Shown: positions 32,289 to 42,091, counted from the stretch's first letter. The stretch: DNA of 64,000 nucleotides from Bog-756 sp963704615 (GCA_963704615.1 OY969923.1:3658001-3722000); one strand, 5' to 3'. Notes: generated by a model from the letters alone, not told the origin. Made by a program: numbers and translations.

Positions 32289-33103
32289 TCGCCGGCATCC
32301 GGGCGGAGTGGATCAAGATCCGGACAACCGCGGTGCCGTGGGTCCTCGGCGGAATCGCCATCGTCATCAACGCGCTGTTGATCCTGGTCTACTTCGTGAG
32401 CCACGGGGGTGGCGGAGGCGGAAACGGTGGTGGTGGCAGCGGGAATGGTGGGGGTGGAAATGGGACGTTCGGGATCCCCGACTACCCCCACACCACCCAG
32501 CAGCTGAGAAACCTGCTGGGCGCGGGGTTCACGGGCTATCTGCTCGCCCTGCTGCTCGGGGTCCTCATGGTGACCACCGAGTTCAGGCACAAGACGGTCA
32601 CGACCTCCTTTTTGGTGACGCCACACCGTCCCCAGTTCGTGGGGGCCAAGCTGATCTCCGCCGCCATCCTCGGAGCGTTGCTGGCCGTGATCATGCTGGT
32701 GGCCACCCTCATCGGCGGGGGCATCACTCTGGTCACCCAGGGCGGCTCCTTCTCGGCCCTGGTACACCAGATCCCGCCGGTGGCGCCGGGGATGATCCTG
32801 GTCTTCGCCCTGTTCGCCATCCTCGGGGTCGGAGTGGGTTCGGTCCTGACCAATCAGGTGGCGGCCATCGTCGTGAGCCTGGGCTGGTTCATCATCCTCG
32901 AGGGCATCCTGGTCAGCTTGGTCAACGGGGCCGCGAGGTGGGTTCCCACCGGTGCGGCTGCGGCGGCCTCCAACCTCACCCGCGGGCGGGGGGCCAATTT
33001 CGGGCTCTTCAACTGGTGGCAGGGAACCCTGCTGATGCTGGCGTACGGGCTGGTGTTCGCGGCCATCGGTTCGGCCATCCTGACCCGGCGCGACATCACC
33101 TGA
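32285..33103 (+). CDS. ABC-2-type transporter permease
   Basis: A 272-residue membrane protein with six predicted membrane segments (for example VLGGIAIVINALLILVYF, YLLALLLGVLMV, AILGALLAVIMLVATLIGG and a C-terminal LLMLAYGLVFAAIGSAIL). The EFRHKT motif is typical of ABC-2 permeases. The first external loop carries a 25-residue Gly/Asn run (GGGGGNGGGGSG). It starts with GTG overlapping the ATPase stop. With the ATPase it forms an exporter. Confidence 0.9.
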   Translation: MIAGIRAEWIKIRTTAVPWVLGGIAIVINALLILVYFVSHGGGGGGNGGGGSGNGGGGNGTFGIPDYPHTTQQLRNLLGAGFTGYLLALLLGVLMVTTEFRHKTVTTSFLVTPHRPQFVGAKLISAAILGALLAVIMLVATLIGGGITLVTQGGSFSALVHQIPPVAPGMILVFALFAILGVGVGSVLTNQVAAIVVSLGWFIILEGILVSLVNGAARWVPTGAAAAASNLTRGRGANFGLFNWWQGTLLMLAYGLVFAAIGSAILTRRDIT

Positions 33104-33173
33104 CCTCGGCCGGCGGCCTCTCCGACGACCTCTCGCCGGTGAGGCCTCGGGTGCTCGCTGACCTCGGGGATCG

Positions 33174-33202
33174 TTGCTCTGGGCTGCCACCTCGTCTATA
33201 CA
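33174..33202 (+). promoter_or_regulatory. Possible sigma70-type promoter for the MFS gene
   Basis: TTGCTC (33174-33179) and TATACA (33197-33202) are separated by 17 bases in an AT-richer patch of the 295-bp gap between the ABC permease and the MFS gene. The leader would be about 190 bases, which is long, so this remains tentative. Nothing else was recognised in the gap. Confidence 0.3.
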
Positions 33203-33398
33203 TTCGGTGTCGGTCGTCACACCGCCCCGTTGGCTTCATGGACCAAAGGATTCCCTGCTCCAGAGCCTGTCGGGCGTGGTGACACTCCGATGCCCGTCCG
33301 CAGGCTGCGCGCCGACTCCGGATGCGCTCAGGAAGTGCGTCTTCCGACCAGGTCGGCACGCCGAAGGTGCATGACCATCGATGAGGGGAGGAGGCGCG

Positions 33399-35093
33399 AT
33401 GGACCGGCGGTGGTGGACCCTCATTGCCGTCTGCACCAGTTCCTTCATGCTCCTGTTGGACATCACCGTGGTCAACGTCGCGTTGCCCGCGATCCAACAG
33501 TCGCTCCATTCCTCCTTCGCTGACCTGCAGTGGGTTGTCGACGCCTACTCCCTCACCCTGGCCGCCTTCCTTCTGACCGCCGGAGTCGTGGGCGACATGT
33601 TCGGGCGGCGCCGGCTGTTCGCCGTCGGCCTGGCCGTCTTTTCGGCATCGTCGCTGGTGTGTGGGTTGTCCAGCACCCCTCTGATGCTCAATCTGGCCCG
33701 AGGAGTCCAAGGGATCGGGGGCGCCATCATGTTCGCCACCGGCCTGGCTCTCATCGCCCAGGCTTTCTCCGGCAAGGAGAGGGGAACCGCCTTCGGAATC
33801 TACGGCGCCGTGGTCGGCGGGGCCGTAGCCATCGGCCCACTGGTCGGTGGTGCCCTCACCAGCGGAGTCGGGTGGCGCTGGATCTTCTTCGTCAACGTAC
33901 CCATCGGGGTGCCGGCAATCGCCATAACCCTGGCCAAAGTCAACGACTCGAAGGATCCCAGTAGACGTCATATCGACTGGATCGGGTTCGTCTCCTTTTC
34001 AGCGTCCCTGTTCCTGCTGGTGCTCGCCTTGGTCGAGGGCAACTCCCAGGGTTGGAGCAGTCCCACCATCGTGGGTCTCCTGGCCGGGTCCGGCTTCCTC
34101 ATGGTCATTTTCCTCGTCGCCGAATGGGGCGGGAGGGATCCGATGCTCGATCTGGCGTTGTTCAAACGACCGGCGATGGTGGGAGTGTCGTTGACCGCGT
34201 TCGTCCTGGCCTCATCCATTTTCGCCATGTTCCTCTACATCACCTTTTACATGCAGGACGTTCTCGGCTACGGACCCTTGGCCGCGGGCCTGAGATTCCT
34301 CCCCATCACCCTGCTCTCTTTCATCGTGGCTCCCTTCGCCGGGAAGCTCACCGTCCGGGTCCATTCTCGCTACATGCTGGGACTGGGGCTGATCCTGATC
34401 GCCTTGGCCTGCAAGCTGGGGAGCAACGTCCAGCCCAATTCGACCTGGACCGTGCTTCTTCCCGGGTTCATCGTGGCCGGCATCGGCATCGGCATCACCA
34501 ATCCGGTGTTGGCCTCGGCTGCCGTCTCTGTGGTGCCGCCCCAGCGCAGCGGCATGGCTTCGGGCTCATCGAGCACCTTCCGCCAGGTCGGGATCGCCAC
34601 CGGTGTCGCCGGCCTGGGAGCGATCTTCCTCAGCCAGATCCACTCCGACACCGCCAACGCCCTCGCCGCCACACCTGATGGCCGTGCGCTCCTGGCCCAC
34701 GGTGGGTCGCGCCTTTTCGGAGCCGTCGCCGAAGGCAGCGTGCGGCAGGCGGCCCGAGCCATCCCCTCGACGGCGTACCGCCAGGCACTGATCAGCGCCT
34801 ACCGGGTGGGTTTCACCACCACTTTCAATCACCTGATGACCATCGCCATGGTGGTCTCCTTCATCGGCGCGGTCGGAGCACTCGCTCTCGTCCGCCAGCG
34901 CGACTTCGTCCCCAGCATCTCCCCCGCCGACGAGGTGGCGGTCGCGGCCTCCACTGAACCGGTCGAGGACGCTCCCCGACTGACCGGTCCCGAGCCGGCG
35001 CCGGCGCTCGTTCCCGAACTCCCGGACTTCGCCGAATCGGCTTTGCCGGGATCGCTGCGGAGCAGGAACAGGCGGCCCACGAGGAGCCGATGA
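33399..35093 (+). CDS. MFS drug exporter, DHA2 (EmrB/QacA) family, 14 TMS
   Basis: A 564-residue transporter starting MDRRWWTLIAVCTSSFMLLLDITVVNVALP, with motif D1 (LDITVVNVALP) of 14-helix drug:H+ antiporters, motif A-like GDMFGRRRLF and motif C-like GIGGAIMFATGLALI. The C-terminal 60 residues are Pro/Glu-rich and cytosolic. The ATG at 33399 has GGGGAGGAGG upstream, better than the in-frame ATG at 33381. It likely pumps out lipophilic compounds. The next small gene overlaps its stop. Confidence 0.93.
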   Translation: MDRRWWTLIAVCTSSFMLLLDITVVNVALPAIQQSLHSSFADLQWVVDAYSLTLAAFLLTAGVVGDMFGRRRLFAVGLAVFSASSLVCGLSSTPLMLNLARGVQGIGGAIMFATGLALIAQAFSGKERGTAFGIYGAVVGGAVAIGPLVGGALTSGVGWRWIFFVNVPIGVPAIAITLAKVNDSKDPSRRHIDWIGFVSFSASLFLLVLALVEGNSQGWSSPTIVGLLAGSGFLMVIFLVAEWGGRDPMLDLALFKRPAMVGVSLTAFVLASSIFAMFLYITFYMQDVLGYGPLAAGLRFLPITLLSFIVAPFAGKLTVRVHSRYMLGLGLILIALACKLGSNVQPNSTWTVLLPGFIVAGIGIGITNPVLASAAVSVVPPQRSGMASGSSSTFRQVGIATGVAGLGAIFLSQIHSDTANALAATPDGRALLAHGGSRLFGAVAEGSVRQAARAIPSTAYRQALISAYRVGFTTTFNHLMTIAMVVSFIGAVGALALVRQRDFVPSISPADEVAVAASTEPVEDAPRLTGPEPAPALVPELPDFAESALPGSLRSRNRRPTRSR

Positions 35094-35326
35094 CCCGGGA
35101 CGAAGGGGAGCCGGTGCGAGCACTGGATGATCCCCACCCCTCGCGCCTGGCTCCCGATCATCCGCGGCGCGACGAGATCATGGCCGCTCACCAGGCAGCC
35201 CTGATTCGCGGCGACCCCGGGTACACCGATCCGGTCACTGGCCTTTTCGTGCTCACTGCGGCCTACCTGGCCGAGCGGTCGGAGTGCTGTGAATCCGGGT
35301 GTCGTCACTGCCCTTACCTGGTATAA
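35090..35326 (+). CDS. DUF5522 small cysteine-rich protein
   Basis: A 78-residue protein matching the actinobacterial DUF5522 pattern: HPSRLAPDHPRRDEI...H.AAL..GDPGYTDP.TGLFVLTAAYLAER, ending in CCESGCRHCPY. The terminal cysteines suggest metal or Fe-S binding; the function is unknown. The ATG overlaps the stop of the MFS gene (ATGA), so it is co-translated, though this linkage need not be functional. Confidence 0.88.
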   Translation: MTRDEGEPVRALDDPHPSRLAPDHPRRDEIMAAHQAALIRGDPGYTDPVTGLFVLTAAYLAERSECCESGCRHCPYLV

Positions 35327-35467
35327 CGCCCCCGCCAGGACTCTCGTCGCCGTTGCGGGAGATGGTGGCCGGCTTTCGGCTTTCGGTGGACCCGGAAGAC
35401 CCGGCAAGATGCAGGTCCGGCCGGCTCGGACGCCGGAGCGAGCCCGCGACACGATCTGGAGGTCGTC

Positions 35468-37776
35468 ATGGAGTCTGCCCCGTTCCAAGGAGTCATCGGT
35501 GATGACTGGCGGGACTCCACCCCGTGGTGGCCCGATGTGGCGAGGCCCCCGGAGGGTGCTCCCAATGTGGTGCTGGTGGTCCTCGACGATGTGGGATTCG
35601 CCCAGTTGGGCTGCTACGGATCCGACATCGCCACGCCGACCATCGACGCGCTCGCCTCGGGAGGGGTGCGCCTCACCAACTTTCACACCACCGCGCTCTG
35701 TTCGCCCACCCGGGCCTGCCTGCTCACAGGGCGGAACCACCACCGCAACGGCCTGGGAAGGGTTGCTGATCTGGCCGTCGGTTACCCCGGATACAACGGC
35801 GAGGTCCCTAAGGAGAATGGGTTCCTCTCCGAGATTCTGCGCCAGCAGGGCTATGCCACCTACGCGGTCGGCAAATGGCATCTCACGCCGGACGACGAGA
35901 CCAACATGGCCGCTCCCCGGCACAGCTGGCCTCTGGCCCGGGGCTTCGACCGGTGGTACGGCTTCCACGGGGGTGAGACCCACCAATTCGTGCCCGCTCT
36001 TTACCACGACAATCACGCCATCCAGCCCCCTCGCTCGATCGAGGAGGGCTACCACCTGAGCGCCGATCTAGCCGATCAGGCCATCGCCCAACTGGCTGAC
36101 CTCCGCGCCGTCGACGTCGACCGCCGTTTTTTCCTCTACCTGTGCACGGGCGCCTGTCATTCGCCACACCATGCCCCACCCGAATGGATCGAGCGCTACA
36201 AGGGACACTTCGACAAGGGCTGGGACCAGTGGAGAGAGGAGATCTTCGCCCGCCAGATCGAGGCCGGTCTCTTCGGCCCGGGCACCGAGATGGCACCGCG
36301 CCCACCCTGGGTGCCGGCGTGGGACGGCCTCCCTGACGAGGAGAAACGGGTGGCCGCACGCTTCATGGAGTGCTTCGCCGCATTCCTGTCGTATACCGAC
36401 GCCCAACTGGCCCGGCTGCTCGAGTTCCTCGTGGAGACCGGCGACCGGGATGACACCCTGGTCATCCTGGTCTCGGACAACGGGGCCAGCTCCGAAGGCG
36501 GCCCCAATGGGTCGATCAACGACAATCGGTTGGAGAACTTCGACCCTGCCGGCCCCGGCGAGTTGGCCCGGCGGATCGATGAACTCGGTGGTCCCAGCGC
36601 TCACAACAACTACCCCTGGGGCTGGACCATGGCCGGCAACACCCCATTCAAGCGGTGGAAAAGGGAGGTCCACGAAGGAGGGGTGGCCGATCCCTGCATT
36701 GTGAGCTGGCCGGCCCGGTTCGGATCGGAAGGTGGCGTCAGGAAGCAGTTCGCTCACGCTGTCGACATTCTCCCGACCGTCCTGGAACTGGTGGGCGTCG
36801 GAGTCCCCGAAACCATCGACTACGTTCCCCAGTCCCGGGTCGACGGCATCAGCTTCGCTCCACTGCTGGCGCCAGGAGCCGGCGATGCGCCGGCGCCCCA
36901 TCTCACCCAGTACTTCGAGATGTTCGGGAGTCGCGCCCTCTTCCACGATGGATGGAAAGCGGTGACTTTCCATCCCATCGCACCCCTCTACGACGACGGC
37001 CTCAAGTGGAATGCTCCCTTCAGCGAGGACCGCTGGGAGCTCTACAACGTGGCCACTGACCCGGCCGAGATCCACGACCTGGCCGATCAGGACCCGGAAA
37101 GGCTGGCCGACATGGTCGAGCGCTGGTGGGTCGAGGCCCGCCGCAACCAGGTGCTCCCCCTCGACAACCGGGTCCTGCACACATTGAACAATCCGAAGCC
37201 GGACAGGAGACACCCCCGGCTCAGCACCACCTACTACCCGGGAACGTCTCCGGTGCCGGAGCCGGTGGCTGCCAACGTCAAGAACAGGAGCCATGCCATC
37301 GAAGTCGATGTCACCATCCCCTCGCAGGGACCTGTGGATGGAGTTCTCCTGGCCCAGGGCTCGGTGCTCGGCGGCTTCTCGTTGCACCTGTACCGGGGCT
37401 GCCCCCGATACGTGCACAACCTCTACGGCAAGGAACGCCACGTGATCGCCGCCACCGAGCCGGTGCCGGCCGGCCGACGCCGCCTGACCTTCCGCTTCCA
37501 GCGCGACGAGAGCGCGGGGGCCTGGGTGGTTCGGCCACGCTCGAAGTCGACGGAGCCGTGGTGGCCGAAGGTGCCATACCCACATTCACTGTTGCCGCCT
37601 TTTCCGCCACCGGTGTGGGGTTGACCTGTGGATACGAATTCGGCCCGGCGGTTGGCGATGACTACCAAGCCCCTTTCCGGTGCAACGCAACGATCCACCA
37701 TGCCACCGTCACTCTCGGAGAGCACGTGCCCCCCAACCCGTTGGTGGAATTCGAACGGATCATGTCCGAGCAGTAG
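35468..37776 (+). CDS. Arylsulfatase, frameshifted near the C-terminus
   Basis: A type I sulfatase. D40-D41 (LDDVGF) bind the metal and the formylglycine motif CSPTRACLLTGR starts at Cys78; GKWHL and SDNGASSEGG are also conserved. The initial frame ends at 37624 (718 residues) with a nonsensical Pro/Ser tail. The true family C-terminus (GGSATLEVDGAVVAEG...F.ATGVGLTCGYEFG..VGDDYQAPF) is in another frame from about 37521 to 37776. Adding one G to the run at 37516-37520 joins them into a protein of about 769 residues, the normal length. The gene would hydrolyse sulfate esters. Either a sequencing error or a recent mutation explains the break. Confidence 0.88.
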
Positions 37777-37830
37777 AAAGGAACCAGTTCCACTCTCGTC
37801 CACTCGTCACATGGCGCGGCTGTTCGCCTT

Positions 37831-37843
37831 CGCTCAGTGAGCG
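37831..37843. promoter_or_regulatory. CGCTCAgTGAGCG palindrome
   Basis: A 13-bp palindrome with a single central base, 55 bases after the sulfatase stop and about 95 bases before the next gene. Another palindrome, GGAACcaGTTCC (37780-37791), lies just after the stop. They could be operators or parts of a weak terminator; the loops are too small for an ordinary terminator hairpin. Confidence 0.3.
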
Positions 37844-37936
37844 ATCTGTGGGTGTGCGCAGTCGTCAGGAGAGTGTCACAGAAAGTTATTGTGGGTTCAC
37901 GGTTTAGGTCATAAGCCTCGGGGTAGGGGGCGCGTC

Positions 37937-39647
37937 GTGGTTCGGCACAGGCCCCTTGTTCGGTGGGGGATCCGCGTGGTTTTGGGGGCGATCGGTGCGT
38001 TCGCGCTCGTAGTGCTTTTCCAGGGTGTGGCATCGGCCACAACGTTGCTGGGGAAATCGCCCGTGTCTTCCTTGACCACCACGTTGACGAGTTCCGTCAG
38101 TAGTGCAATTGCTGCTCCCGTGAAGGCTGCTGCGCCAATCACCCAGGACGCCGCGCCGGTTGGCCACACGTCGGCATCGGTCACTCATACGTCACCTTCC
38201 GCTAATCAGACGGCAGCCCCGGCTACTTCGAAGTCGGTCTCGACTTTGGCTCCGACCACCGTGCAGGTAACTCAGGCCGCCGCTCTCGCTGCTCCTGCCG
38301 CTCCTGCCGCTCCTGCCGCTCCTGCGGCGACCTCGGTGATTCCGTCAGTGACTCCGTCGACTGCATCCGTCGCACCAGTCACCTCCGCGGTCGCACCAGT
38401 CGCCTCCGCGGTCGCACCAGTCGCCTCCGCTGTCGCACCAGTCGCCTCCGCGGTCTCGTCGGTCACCCAGTCGGTGGTGCCCACCACTCCTGTGGAGTCG
38501 GCGGTCGAATCCCCGGCCACGTCGTCGGTAGCTTCAGCAGTCACGCCGGTGACTCAGGCCGTGACCCCTGTGCTCGGATCCGTGACTTCGGTCGTGGCCC
38601 CCGTGACTGCGGTCGTGGCCCCCGTGACTCAGGCCGTGGCCCCCGTGCTCGGATCCGTGACTCAGGCCGTGGCCCCCGTGACTCAAGCTGTGGTGCCAGT
38701 GCTCGGATCGGTGACCGCACTGGTGGCCCCTGTGACTCAGGCTGTGGCGCCGGTTATCGCGCCGGTTCGCGCCAGTGCTCGGATCGGTGACCGCACTGGT
38801 GGCCCCTGTGACTCAGGCTGTGGCGCCGGTTATCGCGTCGGTCGCGCCAGTGCTCGGATCAGTGACCGCACTGGTGGCCCCTGTCACTCGGGCCGTGGCG
38901 CCACTGGTCCAGTCGGTGGTGCCAGTGCTCGGATTGGTGACCGCACTGGTGGCCCCTGTCACTCAGGCTGTGGCACCGGTTATCGCATCGGTCGCGCCAG
39001 TGCTCGGATCAGTGACCGCACTGGTGGCCCCTGTGACTCAGGCTGTGGCGCCGCTGGTGTCCTCCCTCACGCAGATCGTGGCCCCGGTGACCGGGGCCCT
39101 GGCCCCTGCGGTGGAAACGGTGTCCCAGGGCGTTGGGCCAGCCCTCCCGGCCATACCTAGTCCGGCTCTTCCCAATCCGGCAACGCCGGTCAATCCTGGG
39201 ACGCCTTCGGCTCCTACGAGCTCTGGATCGACCCCCTCGATGCCGACCGGCTCAATGACGCAGGGGCCTATGGCAGGATCAGTGCCTCCCCTGGCGGTGC
39301 CCGAAGGTCCTGCCACCAGCAGCCCCGTTCCCGTCATCTCTGAGGCGTTCGGGACGACCTTCAAGCTGCTGGACTCGACATCCCTGACCGGTGCTCCGGC
39401 TCCGCTCGGCCTGCCTTTCACGCCGCCTACCCCGCTGCCACTCCCCGCGCCGTGTCCTGCGGCACCGTCGGGTCCTACGGAGGCGGGCTCGGGTGGTTCG
39501 TCCAGCCATGACGGCGGCTTCAGTGTGGGTGGATTCATCGGCGAGGGAGTGGACCGATGGAGACTGCTTGACCTCACGGGCCGCCTTGCCGTCGGCGCCG
39601 ATCGGCTTGTCACCCGTCCGGTGACGATCACCGTCCCCCCCGGCTAA
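37937..39647 (+). CDS. Secreted Val/Ala/Pro-rich repeat protein, frameshifted
   Basis: The start is probably GTG 37937 (GGGGTAGGGGG upstream; TTG 37889 is an alternative). A signal peptide (IRVVLGAIGAFALVVLFQGVASA) is followed by a Thr/Ser/Ala region and many copies of VAPVTQAVAPVLGSVTALVAPV, then a Pro-rich part and a C-terminal DRWRLLDLTGRLAVGADRL. The repeat frame breaks at 38766-38767: TT where neighbouring repeats have one T. Without the extra T the gene is one frame of about 569 residues; as written, the first frame ends at 39160 and the second runs from 38775. No sortase motif. It may be a surface or wall spacer protein; no known domain. Confidence 0.75.
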
Positions 39648-39672
39648 ACCTCCTCCTGGTTCTTGTGAGCAC

Positions 39673-39693
39673 CACTACGACGCCGTCGTAGTG
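39673..39693 (+). terminator. Hairpin CACTACGACG-c-CGTCGTAGTG after the repeat-protein gene
   Basis: A perfect 10-bp inverted repeat with one central base lies 26 bases after the stop at 39647. There is no T-run, as is usual for high-GC actinobacterial terminators. It could instead be an operator for the next gene. Confidence 0.45.
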
Positions 39694-39700
39694 GGCTGGA

Positions 39701-39862
39701 CTCCGAGATAAGCCTGGCTGCTTTTCGTCTCTCAGCCTTGGCCGCGCCGCGGGATGGGCTGTCATCCCCTTCGCACCGCCCTGCAGCTGGACAGCCGGGC
39801 CTCGGAGGAGGCACTCCAACAGATCGGCCGAAACCGGCCCGATCCCGTGCCAGATAGGCACG
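39701..39862 (+). ncRNA. Highly structured leader upstream of the Ser/Gly/Asn-rich protein gene
   Basis: At least five base-paired elements are visible: a closing stem CTCCGAG/CTCGGAG (39701-39707 with 39801-39807) enclosing GGCTG/CAGCC (39716-39720, 39733-39737) and GGCTGTC/GACAGCC (39757-39763, 39790-39796), that is, a three-way junction; then GATCGGCC/GGCCcGATC (39822-39829, 39836-39844) and CGTGCC/GGCACG (39846-39851, 39857-39862). They end 24 bases before the ATG at 39887. This looks like a cis-acting RNA or riboswitch. I do not recognise the core of any known class; cyclic-di-AMP riboswitches are known before actinobacterial cell-wall genes, but their conserved core was not found. Confidence 0.45.
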
Positions 39863-39886
39863 TACCTATTTCGAAAGGAACAAACC

Positions 39887-42091
39887 ATGAGTAAACGTCT
39901 CACTAACACTCTGTGCGGCGCCGGAATGGTGGCAGTAGCACTGCTGCTGTCCTTCGGCACTGCTCAGGCGTCCACCCCGTGGCAGCCGCCGAGCGGCTCA
40001 CATCACGTCGACAAGTCGGGGAACGCGACCGGCTCGGCCAAGACTGGCCGGACTGGCAGCGCCAACGACAATTCGACGGCCACTGCCACTTCTGGTGGGA
40101 GCGGAAACAGCTCCGCAACTGGCCAGACCACGGGAGGATCGACGGGCAACGCCACGTCGAGTAGCTCCAATCAGACGAGCGCAAGCTCGGGCAACGCCAA
40201 TTCAGGCTCAACCGGGCCGGCTGAAGCGACAGGTTCAGCCCAGTCTGGAAACTCTGGGAGCTCCGGTAATTCGGGGAACTCAGGTGGAGCCGAGGTTTTC
40301 GCCCCTAGCTACTCGCTCGGAAACGGACAGTCCACCTGGGACGGTGGCAATCAGGGTCGGCCTCCTTGCAAGAAGGGCCATGGCTCTACGGGTCAGGGCT
40401 CCCAAAAGGCCACCTCGGGGAACACCGGTTCGACCGGTTCCACCGACACCGGAAACGCCACCTCGAACCCTGTTGCCAAGTCGGGCAACTCGGGGAACGG
40501 TGGACAGTCCGGTTCGGTGACCACCAACTCGAACTCCAGTTCGGTTGCCAAGTCGGGGAACAGCAATACCTCCGGCAACACCGAGTCGGGTAACACCGGG
40601 AGCACCGGGCCGGCCACCGCCGGGAACACCTCGTCGAACAGCTCAGGCAACAGCGGATCAGCCAAGTCCGATCCCAAGAGCGGTTCTGCGTCCGGCTCGC
40701 CTAAGGGCTCGGGCGACAACTGGGGCGGATCGGGGTCTCAGGGCTCTGGATCGTCCCAGTCGGGGAAAGCCAACGGCAACGCCAGTTCCGGGAACACCGG
40801 GAATGCCAGTGACAACTCCACTGCCACCGCCACGTCGGGCCAGAGTGGGAATTCCACCGCCACTGGCACGACCACTGGTGGCAATACGGGAGCGGCCACT
40901 TCCACGAGTAGCAACGACACCAATGCCTCGTCGGGCAACGCCGACTCCGGAAGCACCGGTGCGGCCACGGCCAACGGGTCGGCGCAGTCGGGCAACTCGG
41001 GCAATTCCGGCAACTCCGGCAACTCGGGGTCGGCAATCACAGTGGCTCCCTGCATCGCCATCACCGGCACCTGCGACGGAAGCGCCGCAGCCACCTCGGG
41101 GAACACCGGTTCGACCGGTTCCACCGACACCGGAAACGCCACCTCGAACCCTGTTGCCAAGTCGGGCAACTCGGGGAACGGTGGACAGTCCGGTTCGGTG
41201 ACCACCAACTCGAACTCCAGTTCGGTTGCCAAGTCGGGGAACAGCAATACCTCCGGCAACACCGAGTCGGGTAACACCGGGAGCACCGGGCCGGCCACCG
41301 CCGGGAACACCTCGTCGAACAGCTCAGGCAACAGCGGATCAGCCAAGTCCGATCCCAAGAGCGGTTCTGCGTCCGGCTCGCCTAAGGGCTCGGGCGACAA
41401 CTGGGGCGGATCGGGGTCTCAGGGCTCTGGATCGTCCCAGTCGGGGAAAGCCAACGGCAACGCCAGTTCCGGGAACACCGGGAATGCCAGTGACAACTCC
41501 ACTGCCACCGCCACGTCGGGCCAGAGTGGGAATTCCACCGCCACTGGCACGACCACTGGTGGCAATACGGGAGCGGCCACTTCCACGAGTAGCAACGACA
41601 CCAATGCCTCGTCGGGCAACGCCGACTCCGGAAGCACCGGTGCGGCCACGGCCAACGGGTCGGCGCAGTCGGGCAACTCGGGCAATTCCGGCAACTCCGG
41701 CAACTCGGGGTCGGCAATCACAGTGGCTCCCTGCATCGCCATCACCGGCACCTGCGACGGAAGCGCCGCAGCCACCTCGGGGAACACCGGTTCGACCGGT
41801 TCCACCGACACCGGAAACGCCACCTCGAACCCTGTTGCCAAGTCGGGCAACTCGGGGAACGGTGGACAGTCCGGTTCGGTGACCACCAACTCGAACTCCA
41901 GTTCGGTTGCCAAGTCGGGGAACAGCAATACCTCCGGCAACACCGAGTCGGGTAACACCGGGAGCACCGGGCCGGCCACCGCCGGGAACACCTCGTCGAA
42001 CAGCTCAGGCAACAGCGGATCAGCCACGGCCGATCCCGCCAGCGGTTCGACGTCGAGTACGAGCAGCACCTTGCGCGGCTTGGGACTCTGA
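39887..42091 (+). CDS. Secreted Ser/Gly/Asn/Thr-rich repeat protein
   Basis: A 734-residue protein. AAAGGAAC precedes the ATG; the signal peptide (MSKRLTNTLCGAGMVAVALLLSFGTAQA) is clear. The mature part is low complexity (SGNSGN, TGSTGST, NSSSV) and contains two full and one partial copies of a 227-residue unit, with a more diverged copy of part of the unit before them. Each full unit includes one short hydrophobic Cys-pair segment (ITVAPCIAITGTC). No sortase or membrane anchor is present. The composition suggests an extracellular matrix or surface fibre protein, possibly amyloid-like, but this is inference. A strong hairpin terminator follows. Confidence 0.8.
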   Translation: MSKRLTNTLCGAGMVAVALLLSFGTAQASTPWQPPSGSHHVDKSGNATGSAKTGRTGSANDNSTATATSGGSGNSSATGQTTGGSTGNATSSSSNQTSASSGNANSGSTGPAEATGSAQSGNSGSSGNSGNSGGAEVFAPSYSLGNGQSTWDGGNQGRPPCKKGHGSTGQGSQKATSGNTGSTGSTDTGNATSNPVAKSGNSGNGGQSGSVTTNSNSSSVAKSGNSNTSGNTESGNTGSTGPATAGNTSSNSSGNSGSAKSDPKSGSASGSPKGSGDNWGGSGSQGSGSSQSGKANGNASSGNTGNASDNSTATATSGQSGNSTATGTTTGGNTGAATSTSSNDTNASSGNADSGSTGAATANGSAQSGNSGNSGNSGNSGSAITVAPCIAITGTCDGSAAATSGNTGSTGSTDTGNATSNPVAKSGNSGNGGQSGSVTTNSNSSSVAKSGNSNTSGNTESGNTGSTGPATAGNTSSNSSGNSGSAKSDPKSGSASGSPKGSGDNWGGSGSQGSGSSQSGKANGNASSGNTGNASDNSTATATSGQSGNSTATGTTTGGNTGAATSTSSNDTNASSGNADSGSTGAATANGSAQSGNSGNSGNSGNSGSAITVAPCIAITGTCDGSAAATSGNTGSTGSTDTGNATSNPVAKSGNSGNGGQSGSVTTNSNSSSVAKSGNSNTSGNTESGNTGSTGPATAGNTSSNSSGNSGSATADPASGSTSSTSSTLRGLGL
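40410..42026 (+). repeat. 681-bp tandem repeat, two full and one partial copy
   Basis: Unit 1 (40410-41090) and unit 2 (41091-41771) appear identical or nearly so by eye; a third partial copy covers 41772 to about 42026, after which the sequence diverges. The period is 227 codons, so the frame is kept. The identity at synonymous positions implies recent duplication or gene conversion. The copy number is at risk of assembly collapse. Confidence 0.92.

Noticed and set aside
37126..37776. Separate gene overlapping the sulfatase end
   Set aside because: Only its part after about 37521 is meaningful, and that is the sulfatase C-terminus in a shifted frame.
40410..42026. CRISPR-like array
   Set aside because: The repeats are 681 bp, in frame, and lie inside a secreted-protein gene. 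There are no short unique spacers and no cas genes.
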